Assembly: GCF_000379025.1 (NCBI RefSeq)
Contig: NZ_KB900619.1
Coordinates: 75,207-139,206 of the forward strand
DNA length: 64,000 nucleotides
DNA from: Orenia marismortui DSM 5156
GTDB lineage: Bacteria; Bacillota; Halanaerobiia; Halobacteroidales; Halobacteroidaceae
Direction of reading: 5' to 3'
Below, one piece after another: positions 55,335 through 62,117 of this stretch. Within the stretch, counting starts at the first letter, position 1. Each line of letters begins with the position of its first letter. The translations under genes were made by a program, and so were the position numbers. The notes under the pieces were generated by a model that saw nothing but the letters and a program-made list of their open reading frames with translations, had not been told where the DNA came from and searched no databases.

Positions 55335-55392
55335 TCCAACCTTCGCACCCCAAGAATATTTCCTCGGAAAAATCATCCGCGGGGCATGGTAA
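55335..55392 (-). other. GC-rich structured segment, possible small RNA or small ORF
   Basis: A GC-rich block in a region that is otherwise nearly all A and T. On the minus strand it can fold as a three-way junction: GCCCC with GGGGT outside, CGGA with TCCG, and AGGAA with TTCTT inside. The same strand also has a 22-23-codon ORF beginning ATGATTTTTCCG. Either could be the functional part. It matches no family I know. Confidence 0.4.
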
Positions 55393-55732
55393 AAATAAGA
55401 TTTTAATTTACTTTTTAGAGTTGTTTATATACATGTCTTAAATACACAAGAATATTAACCTGCATGAACAGCCTAATTATAGGATTTATAAATTAATGTA
55501 ATCATTTTTGCTCATTTATAGTTAGTTATCTATTTTTTATCTATTCTTAATTTATTTTATATTTTCCTTCTAATATTACTATTGTGGTATGTTTAATTCT
55601 TTTTTATTCTTATATTAAATTAAAGCTTAGCTTTAATTTATACTTCTCTAACTATAAATAATCAATCTAATATCATTAATATGATGTCTTCTGCTAGTAA
55701 AAGAAATGGTACAATAGATAGATATTGCGACA

Positions 55733-55815
55733 GTTTCGGCGCTAGGAGATAGGCGATAGGTATTAGGAAAAACTAACGCCCAACCCCTATGACCTATCAC
55801 CTAAAAGTATCGCAA
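55733..55815. repeat. Dispersed intergenic repeat, copy 2
   Basis: The reverse complement of this segment matches 23676-23752: TTTTAGGTGATAGG, ATAGGGGTT, several CCTA words, CGAAACTGTCG. Internal TAGG and CCTA words allow a long stem-loop (TAGGCGATAGGTATTAGG against CCTATGACCTATCACCTA), bordered by ATTGCGA and TCGCAAT. It is probably a non-coding repeat family of this genome. The rest of 55163-56065 holds the abrB promoter and the GC-rich segment; I see nothing else. Confidence 0.65.
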
Positions 55816-55935
55816 TATACCCATAAAAAGACACTGTTTATATTAAGATTTAACTAGCACAATGCGCTAATATAAATAAAACCAAAGAATGAATTCTTCT
55901 ATATAACACAAATATTAATTTTTTTCTTTTTAATA

Positions 55936-55964
55936 TTGATAATTATTACTATTAATGTTATAAT
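55936..55964 (+). promoter_or_regulatory. Sigma-A promoter of the plus-strand abrB
   Basis: TTGATA and TATAAT are separated by exactly 17 bases. A start near 55971 would leave a leader of about 95 bases. Confidence 0.75.
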
Positions 55965-56065
55965 TAAATTAGAAAAGGAAACAAATCACTTATAATCAAA
56001 TAAATAACTTTTACATCCCTCCCTAAAAATAAATTTAAATTAATCCTAAAAAGGGGGTATAAATA

Positions 56066-56314
56066 ATGAAAGCAACTGGTATCGTGCGTAAAATTGATGA
56101 TTTGGGTAGAATAGTTATTCCAATTGAACTTAGAAGGACTTTAAATATTGATGTGAAAGATCCTTTAGAGATTTATGTAGATAATGAAAAGGTGATCTTT
56201 AAGAAATATGAACCAGCTTGTACCTTCTGTGGTAACGCTGATAATACTATTAATTTTAAAGACAAAATTGTCTGCCATGAATGTCTAGCTAAGATTCATA
56301 ATCAAGTTGGTTAA
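56066..56314 (+). CDS. AbrB-family transition-state regulator (paralogue)
   Basis: 82 residues, the same length as the AbrB at 15005 and closely similar. The AbrB DNA-binding half is TGIVRKIDDLGRIVIPIELRRTLN. The tail has CTFCG and CHEC, a likely zinc pair. It has a strong promoter with 17-base spacing at 55936, an AAAAGGGGG ribosome binding site, and a perfect terminator just downstream. It is one of only two plus-strand genes in the window. It presumably competes or heteromerises with its paralogue. Confidence 0.92.
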   Translation: MKATGIVRKIDDLGRIVIPIELRRTLNIDVKDPLEIYVDNEKVIFKKYEPACTFCGNADNTINFKDKIVCHECLAKIHNQVG

Positions 56315-56326
56315 TATCTAAAAGCC

Positions 56327-56370
56327 AAAAAGAGAAGTAGATTGTATTAATACAATCTACTTCTCTTTTT
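56327..56370. terminator. Terminator of abrB (bidirectional)
   Basis: A perfect 44-base palindrome, AAAAAGAGAAGTAGATTGTA and onward to its complement, followed by ATTTTA. It could serve both strands. Confidence 0.85.
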
Positions 56371-56383
56371 ATTTTAAATTATA

Positions 56384-56446
56384 TTATTGATCAAATAATC
56401 GCAAAAAGGAATCTACTAACTTAGGATCAAAAAAAGCTCCTCTTCT
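56384..56446 (-). pseudogene. Remnant of an HD-GYP C-terminus
   Basis: The last 20 codons before TAA read GAFFDPKLVDSFLRLFDQ, matching the end of HD-GYP domains (compare GVLFDPKIVNIFVDL in the last gene of this window). An in-frame TAA lies directly upstream, so nothing else of the gene remains. Together with the GGDEF fragment at 56564-56737 it is the scar of one GGDEF-HD-GYP gene with a large internal deletion. Confidence 0.7.
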
Positions 56447-56504
56447 TTAATTCACATAAGATATAACTCAACAAAATAATAGTTATTGCTATAATAAATA
56501 GCAT
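56427..56504 (-). CDS. Possible 25-residue membrane peptide
   Basis: The ATG follows a very strong ribosome binding site, GGGGAGGAG, at six bases. The sequence MLFIIAITIILLSYILCELK is a single hydrophobic segment followed by a basic tail. It overlaps the HD-GYP remnant in another frame. Single-segment peptides of this size often stabilise membrane complexes. With no neighbour to suggest one, it could equally be chance. Confidence 0.4.
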   Translation of the reverse strand: MLFIIAITIILLSYILCELKKRSFF

Positions 56505-56563
56505 TATTAACTCCTCCCCATAAGATTATAGCCACTTATAACAATAAAAAATCATAACTAATT

Positions 56564-56737
56564 TTAAGCTACTGCCACCCTATTTCTACCATTTTTCTTT
56601 GCTTGATATAAAGCTTTATCAGCTCTTTCAATTATTGTCTCTAAGTCTAAATTACCTTTTGTATAACTGACACCTAGCGCTACTGTTAGCCTGCTATTAG
56701 GCTGCGGTTCTTCACCTTCAAATCTATAGTTTTCTAC
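56564..56737 (-). pseudogene. Remnant of a GGDEF domain
   Basis: 57 codons open after a TAG: LTVALGVSYTKGNLDLETI followed by ERADKALYQAKKNGRNRV, then TAA. This is the C-terminal third of a diguanylate cyclase domain without the GG(D/E)EF motif. No start or ribosome binding site precedes it. It cannot be functional. Confidence 0.85.
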
Positions 56738-56835
56738 CTAATAACCAATAAGGTATCAGATAAAATTAGAGTATATTATGAAATAAATTAATTATCATTC
56801 TATCAGCTTCAAGATTATAAATTTTAGACAATATT

Positions 56836-57771
56836 CTATATTTGGAGCATTAGCTCTGAACTCTTAACTTCCATTAATTCTCTGGGATAAGGATTAAAAA
56901 ATCGCTGTTTCTTTAAATGACTAACCTGATAGTTATTAATCCAAGAACTTATCATATATTGAAGTATACTTAAAGGTGCTTGATTTAGCTGATATTCCTC
57001 TAAAGATTTTAAAAAGATATCCTTTTCTGTTGGCAATAAATATTTGGAAAAGAATCTAAAGCAATTTAATAAAATACTTATACTATTGGCAACATTAATC
57101 TCTGATGATAAGGCTTGATATAGTTTTAATTCATATTTTCTTAACACCCTTGCTAAACTATCCCTTGAGGAAGTTGATATTAAATCATTTAGTTCTTCTA
57201 TATATTTACTACCATAAGCAAATATAAGTAATTTGTTCCCTTGATGAAAATTAAGTAAACTATCTAAAGAACTAGATTTTTGAACTCTACGAAATCTAGC
57301 CCATAAAAATATCTTTCTCAAAAATTCTTCTCTAATACTAATATCATCAATTCTACTATGACTTTCTATTATTGACTTAGAGTTTAGTAAGCTTATTGCT
57401 TTAATAAATAGTCCTATCTCTTTACCAAGATAAAGATCACCATAGGACTTATAAAATTTACAGTTCATACTATTACAAGAAGATAGCTCACCTTTTAATA
57501 TAAATCCATCTATTTCTGACAGAAGATCAACTAAATCTTCATTAAGTACTTTTATTTCTTCTATCAGTTTATTTTGATTGTATAAATTATTCTTCTTTAT
57601 CAATATCTCTTTTAATTCAGTCAAATTAAGATCTGCTTCAGGGCAGATAGTAATGATTTCAAGATAGTCTTCTAATTTTTCAAAAAAAGTATCATTATGT
57701 TTATTGCAATTACTACAATCATAAGCTAAACATTTACTAATAACTAATTTGGGCTTTACAAATTTATTCAC
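56836..57771 (-). CDS. DUF523-DUF1722 protein (YbgA type)
   Basis: 311 residues with two joined domains of unknown function. Residues 5-150 resemble DUF523: KLVISKCLAYDC (Cys14, Cys19, Cys22), ITICPEADLNL, and GFILKGELSSCN. The conserved cysteines suggest metal or Fe-S binding. The typical SPSCG motif is altered to LSSCN. Residues 170-300 are the DUF1722/YbgA domain: SLLNFHQGNKLLIFAYGSKYIEELN, PLSILQYMISSWI and FFNPYPRELM. In other bacteria such fusions lie near thiouridine or DNA photolyase genes; not here. GTG start with GGGGGAG. Confidence 0.85.
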   Translation of the reverse strand: MNKFVKPKLVISKCLAYDCSNCNKHNDTFFEKLEDYLEIITICPEADLNLTELKEILIKKNNLYNQNKLIEEIKVLNEDLVDLLSEIDGFILKGELSSCNSMNCKFYKSYGDLYLGKEIGLFIKAISLLNSKSIIESHSRIDDISIREEFLRKIFLWARFRRVQKSSSLDSLLNFHQGNKLLIFAYGSKYIEELNDLISTSSRDSLARVLRKYELKLYQALSSEINVANSISILLNCFRFFSKYLLPTEKDIFLKSLEEYQLNQAPLSILQYMISSWINNYQVSHLKKQRFFNPYPRELMEVKSSELMLQI

Positions 57772-57862
57772 TCCTATCTCCCCCTTTCAACTAAACTATT
57801 TGGTAGATTTATTATAAATCTCTCCCTTTACCTGAATCCTTTATCTCGATCAGTTTAATTAT

Positions 57863-59785
57863 CTAATCTACTTCAAATTCATGAACTAAATTTTTAACCT
57901 TGTTAGCTACTTCTGATAATTCCTCTGCAGACTCAGTAATTTCATCAATAGCTTGAATAATATCTTTAGTAATAACTTTTATCTCACTATTTTCATCATT
58001 TAATTTCTTCATAGAAATATTAACATTTTGAAAATCATTATTTGTATCTGTAATAGCTTGGTTAATCTGCTCAAATAACTCTCCTGCTTGATCAATAATT
58101 TCTTTCCCTTTGTTCACCGCTTGATTTGCATCTTTTGAAGACTCTATAGCTTGATCAGATGTTAATTTAATATCTTCTATTAGCTTTGATATTTTAGCAG
58201 TAGACTGACTGGCATCTTCAGATAAATTTCTAATCTCATTGGCTACAACATCAAAACCTCTACCACTTTCACCTGCCCTAGCTGCTTCTATAGAAGCATT
58301 TAAAGATAATAGATTGGTCTGTTCTGTTATCTCCTTCATTAACTCTACTACATTCTCTATCTCTTCTAATCTTTTGTGTAAGAGATCTATTTTTTTATTT
58401 GAAGATTCTACTTTTTCTTTTATAACATCTGTCTCAACAATCACTTCATTAATGGTCTCTCTACCTTCATCACTAATAGCACTTACTTCTTCTGAAGCAG
58501 AACTTACTGTAGCAAAATTATTATATAGACCTTCCAACCTGCTACTCATACTATTAATAGTCTCAACAACATCTTGAATAGTAGCATTAGACTCTTCTGC
58601 TGATGATGCTAATTCTTCACTATTAGAACTTAAAAAGTCTATAACTTCTATAAGTTCCTTGATTAATTCACTCAAATTAATTATTGTATTATTAAAAGAA
58701 TCTGCCAAATCACCAAATTCATCTTCAGATTGCTTTTCAATTCTGATCTCCAAGTTTCCTTCACTTAATTTCTTCATCTTATCCTTTAAATTATTTATAT
58801 TCCCTATTATTCTTCCACTTACTAAGCTGGAAACAAAGATTGCTAACAAAATACCCAAAAATATTATTGTCAAATCAAAGTAGAGTTGCCTTTTTAATTT
58901 ATCTTTAATTATATTTTTATTTGAAACCACCTGTAAGATAACATCATTATTTATACTAGCTAATTTAATCATATTATAAGTATATTTCTTCAAAACTCCA
59001 TTCTGATTTTCTTCTTCAATTACTAACTTTGAATCTGACTCTAATTTATTATTAATCATATCTCTATGACCTTTAGGAAGATTATAATCAACCTCACCTA
59101 AACTTCTTAAATCTGCTTTATCAAAAATTCTAACCTTATCAATTATCTCTCCCTTTTGGATATCCTTTATTATACTTTTAAAGTTAGAATCTTTAATAAT
59201 ATCATTGAAATCTTCAGCATACCATGCAATTTCTAAGATATAATCACTATTAGCAATAGGTTGATAGCTAAACTTCTTCAATCGATTTGTACCTACCTCT
59301 AAGCTCATCTTCTCTGTAACAAACTTCCCATCTTCTCTTACCTGCTTCAAAAAATATTTAAATTCACCACCAATAGCTTCAATTAAATTCAATCCTAAGT
59401 TTTCTTCTACCGTTGACTTAACTAAAGTGCCTTCTCTATCAATCAAATATATATCAGATACTCCATAGTTACTACTTAAATGTTCTAAATCTCCATTAGA
59501 AATATCACCATTAAGCTGTTTATACTCTTCAATTAAATTATTAGATATTTCCTCCATCTTATAGTTCATATTAGCATCTATAATCTCATAGCTTAGATCT
59601 AATAATTGTATAGACTGTTCTACTTTAGCTATAGTCTTTCTCTCAGTTGCCACATACTCCTCGATTAAATTATTTCTACTAATATAAATATCAAAAATAT
59701 TAGTTATCGACAAAATAACAACAACCATCAAAACAAGCTGCAACATTAACTTATTTCTATAAGAATATTTAATATTAAATATTTT
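57863..59785 (-). CDS. Methyl-accepting chemotaxis protein
   Basis: 640 residues. A membrane segment near 12-32, an extracellular sensor of about 240 residues, a second segment near 275-297, HAMP (about 298-350) and the signalling domain with tip [38 protein letters not shown] set the start at MKIF, after ATGGAGTTG; the earlier in-frame ATG lacks a site. The sensor has few matches to known Cache motifs, so the ligand is unknown. A stable hairpin lies about 60 bases upstream. Confidence 0.92.
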   Translation of the reverse strand, partial: KIFNIKYSYRNKLMLQLVLMVVVILSITNIFDIYISRNNLIEEYVATERKTIAKVEQSIQLLDLSYEIIDANMNYKMEEISNNLIEEYKQLNGDISNGDLEHLSSNYGVSDIYLIDREGTLVKSTVEENLGLNLIEAIGGEFKYFLKQVREDGKFVTEKMSLEVGTNRLKKFSYQPIANSDYILEIAWYAEDFNDIIKDSNFKSIIKDIQKGEIIDKVRIFDKADLRSLGEVDYNLPKGHRDMINNKLESDSKLVIEEENQNGVLKKYTYNMIKLASINNDVILQVVSNKNIIKDKLKRQLYFDLTIIFLGILLAIFVSSLVSGRIIGNINNLKDKMKKLSEGNLEIRIEKQSEDEFGDLADSFNNTIINLSELIKELIEVIDFLSSNSEELASSAEESNATIQDVVETINSMSSRLEGLYNNFATVSSASEEVSAISDEGRETINEVIVETDVIKEKVESSNKKIDLLHKRLEEIENVVELMKEITEQTNLLSLNASIEAARAGESGRGFDVVANEIRNLSEDASQSTAKISKLIEDIKLTSDQAIESSKDANQAVNKGKEIIDQAGELFEQINQAITDTNNDFQNVNISMKKLNDENSEIKVITKDIIQAIDEITESAEELSEVANKVKNLVHEFEVD

Positions 59786-59845
59786 CATAATTATCAACTC
59801 CATTCTAGGTAGTGACAATAAATATAATAATTTATAAGCATTATA

Positions 59846-59878
59846 GGGGATCTTACTCCCTCCTATGATAAGACCCCC
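59846..59878 (-). promoter_or_regulatory. Stable hairpin in the chemoreceptor leader
   Basis: GGGGGTCTTA and TAAGATCCCC form a 10-bp stem (one G-U pair) around a 13-base loop that includes AGGAGGGAG. No T-run follows, so it is not a terminator. Possibly an RNA stability or regulatory element. Confidence 0.4.
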
Positions 59879-59905
59879 AATAATACTTACAAAAAAATTT
59901 ATAAA

Positions 59906-59938
59906 TGAGAAAGTTGTAAATTATCTTTACAACTTTCT
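59906..59938 (-). terminator. Terminator of the superoxide reductase gene
   Basis: GAGAAAGTTGTAAA and its complement form a perfect 14-bp stem with a 5-base loop, 16 bases after the stop. On the minus strand ATTTATAAATTTTTTTG follows. Confidence 0.85.
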
Positions 59939-59953
59939 CTAAAAGATTATTCT

Positions 59954-60328
59954 TTACTCTTTCCACAAGCCATGTATATTACAAAACTCTCTTACCTCTA
60001 TAATATCTTCTTTAACCACATTAAACTCTGCTATCGGTTCTTGATCTGCTTCTAACTCGGCACGAAGAACTTTATCTTCAGTTAATACTTCAATAAATTT
60101 AATTAGATGATCTTCTACCATTGGATGCAAAGTACTTCCAACAGTAACCTTGACTCCACCATCAATTTCTTCTAATACTGGAACATGCTTTTCAGTACTG
60201 TAGTCAGCTGTCTGTGCCTCTAATTCTTCCATTTCCTCACCACAACAAACTATAGCTACTCCTCCAGATTGTAATAACTCTACTACATTACCACAATGAT
60301 TACATTTATAAATATTTCTAACTTCCAC
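59954..60328 (-). CDS. dfx: Desulfoferrodoxin / superoxide reductase
   Basis: Reduces superoxide to hydrogen peroxide using electrons from rubredoxin. 124 residues. The N-terminal desulforedoxin iron site has Cys9, Cys12, Cys28 and Cys29. The catalytic centre has His48 with the preceding Lys47 (EKHVP), His68 and His74 (STLHPMVEDH), and Cys116 with His119 (CNIHGLW). All ligands are present; this is the two-iron type. It follows the rubredoxin gene by 67 bases and ends in its own terminator. GTG start after GGAGGG. Confidence 0.96.
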   Translation of the reverse strand: MEVRNIYKCNHCGNVVELLQSGGVAIVCCGEEMEELEAQTADYSTEKHVPVLEEIDGGVKVTVGSTLHPMVEDHLIKFIEVLTEDKVLRAELEADQEPIAEFNVVKEDIIEVREFCNIHGLWKE

Positions 60329-60395
60329 AGCAATCCCTCCTAGTTATTATAATCAGATAACAGTCTAGCTTTTAGCTATAAAAGCAAACTAATAA

Positions 60396-60554
60396 TTATT
60401 CTTCTTCAAACATATCCTTTCCTACTCCACATAATGGGCATTCCCAATCATCTGGAATATCTTCAAAAGCAGTACCTGCTTCAATTCCACTATCTGGATC
60501 CCCCTGTTCAGGATCATATACATAGCCACATACTGTACAAACATATCTTTTCAT
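60396..60554 (-). CDS. rub: Rubredoxin
   Basis: A 52-residue electron carrier with one Fe(Cys)4 site: [16 protein letters not shown] (Cys6, Cys9) and [13 protein letters not shown] (Cys39, Cys42). It is the expected electron donor to the superoxide reductase encoded next to it, and possibly to the flavodiiron protein. AAAGGGGGAG precedes the ATG. Confidence 0.97.
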   Translation of the reverse strand: MKRYVCTVCGYVYDPEQGDPDSGIEAGTAFEDIPDDWECPLCGVGKDMFEEE

Positions 60555-60660
60555 CGTTAACTCCCCCTTTTATAGATTACTTTTACTTTTCTATATCATA
60601 TCATGGCTTTATATCTAGTAATTAACAAATCAATTACAAATTAATCACAACAGCATTTAT

Positions 60661-60689
60661 TTGAACATAATTATAAATTTCTTTATACT
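60661..60689 (+). promoter_or_regulatory. Promoter of the bacteriohemerythrin gene
   Basis: TTGAAC and TATACT are separated by 17 bases, about 95 bases upstream of the bacteriohemerythrin ATG. Confidence 0.6.
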
Positions 60690-60789
60690 TTTGGCTCTAA
60701 ATTCAAAAGCAAGGAGGAAATCAGAAGTAACTCTAGAAAGATATCATTATGAATTCAACTAAATTTATAGCTAAAGGAGGAATAAACCT

Positions 60790-61209
60790 ATGATTATAAA
60801 GTGGAGTGATGACCTAAATATTGGTATTGAAAAAATCGACAAACAGCATAAAGAAATTTTTACTCAAAGTAATTACTTTTTAAAAAAAATAAAAGAAGAT
60901 AAAGATAATCCCACTGAGTTAAAATCAAATATAGAAGATTTATTCTATTTTTTAACTGATTATTTTATAACTCATTTCAATGATGAAGAGAGATTACAAC
61001 AAAAATATAATTATCCTAGATATGAACAACACAAGAAGGTTCACAAAAATTTTATTGAAAGAATCAATCAAATAAAATATAGTTTCTGGAATGAAGATCA
61101 TGATATAGATTATCTTAAACATGAAATTAAAGATGAAATATTAGTTTGGCTAAAGGATCATATCATTAAAGAAGATAGATTAATTAGCGAGTATATTAAG
61201 GAACAGTAA
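60790..61209 (+). CDS. Bacteriohemerythrin
   Basis: 139-residue O2-binding di-iron protein with the four-helix hemerythrin fold. The seven iron ligands fit the family: His20 (DKQH), His62 and Glu66 (HFNDEE), His81 and His85 (HKKVH), His124 and Asp129 (HIIKED). In anaerobes such proteins deliver or sense O2, often together with chemoreceptors. It is transcribed divergently from the rubredoxin-superoxide reductase pair. AAAGGAGG precedes the ATG, and a bidirectional terminator follows. Confidence 0.95.
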   Translation: MIIKWSDDLNIGIEKIDKQHKEIFTQSNYFLKKIKEDKDNPTELKSNIEDLFYFLTDYFITHFNDEERLQQKYNYPRYEQHKKVHKNFIERINQIKYSFWNEDHDIDYLKHEIKDEILVWLKDHIIKEDRLISEYIKEQ

Positions 61210-61252
61210 AATATATATTTATTAAAAATCTAATTTCAAATCTATCACATAT

Positions 61253-61291
61253 AAAAAACACCAGCAATCTAATAGATTGCTGGTGTTTTTT
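61253..61291. terminator. Bidirectional terminator
   Basis: A 19-bp perfect stem (AAAAAACACCAGCAATCTA and its complement) with a one-base centre, giving T-runs in both directions. It ends bacteriohemerythrin on the plus strand and the PAS gene on the minus strand. Confidence 0.9.
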
Positions 61292-62117
61292 ATATTTTTA
61301 AAGAGTCCTTGATAAAATCATAATTATCATCATCTTTTATTAAATAAGATATAACAGATATTTCAGCTTCAATCCTTTCACTACTACTAAGCTTAATATC
61401 TGTGTTATTAACTAAAAACTCAACTTTATTAGCTATCACCTCTAAATCACCTTGATAAATATCATCTATTAAGATTATAAATCTACCCTCTGTATAATGG
61501 ATAGAAGTATCAATAAAAGCTAAATTATTTTTTAATGTATTTGCTATTGCTTTCAATAGCTCATTACTTAATATCGAACTATAATTTGCGACTATATTAA
61601 ATAAATTTATTACTTCTATAACTATAATACCTGCAGAAATACCAAATTCATTTACTAGCTCAACCTTCTTATTGATCTCTTCTTTTAAAAGATTCTTCTT
61701 CCGTTCAATAATATTATAATAATCCTTTTCTTCAGTATTATCTAGTTTAGAACCACTATCATATCTAAAGATCTCTACTGCTCCAATAATCTCTTCCTCT
61801 TCATCTCTAAGAGGTAACATTCTTAATAAGATCGGAATTCTATATCCATCTTTATGGCGCAAATAAACACTCTTTTCTAACTTCTTTCCCTCTTTTATTG
61901 TAGCTAATAATGGACAATAATCTTTACATAACTTGAGTCCATCCTCATCTATATATTCTAACATATCAGTAAAACAATGTTTATTTAATACTTGTTTAGA
62001 CTTATAACCGGTAATTTCCTCTGCTGATCTATTCCAATGAGTTATTCTTCTATTATTATCTATGACAGCAATCCCATCAAATAGATCATCACTAATTAAT
62101 TCAAAGTAATTATTCAT
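61290..62117 (-). CDS. PAS protein with a degenerate GGDEF domain
   Basis: 275 residues. An N-terminal PAS domain (about 1-125; LFDGIAVIDNNRRITHWNRSAEEITGY, then GYRIPILLRMLPLRDEEEEIIGAVEIF) with three Cys (KHC, LCKDYC). The remainder follows the fold of a GGDEF domain, but the motif position reads YTEGRFIILI, so EGRF replaces GG(D/E)EF and cyclase activity is unlikely. It may bind c-di-GMP or GTP or act as a sensor. Start is the ATG after GGAGGTGA. It overlaps the stop of the GGDEF-HD-GYP gene by 8 bases. Confidence 0.8.
   Translation of the reverse strand: MNNYFELISDDLFDGIAVIDNNRRITHWNRSAEEITGYKSKQVLNKHCFTDMLEYIDEDGLKLCKDYCPLLATIKEGKKLEKSVYLRHKDGYRIPILLRMLPLRDEEEEIIGAVEIFRYDSGSKLDNTEEKDYYNIIERKKNLLKEEINKKVELVNEFGISAGIIVIEVINLFNIVANYSSILSNELLKAIANTLKNNLAFIDTSIHYTEGRFIILIDDIYQGDLEVIANKVEFLVNNTDIKLSSSERIEAEISVISYLIKDDDNYDFIKDSLKI

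Noticed and set aside
55380-55400. tRNA or known riboswitch in the GC-rich island
   Set aside because: No acceptor-stem, anticodon or T-loop pattern, and no conserved riboswitch blocks that I recognise.
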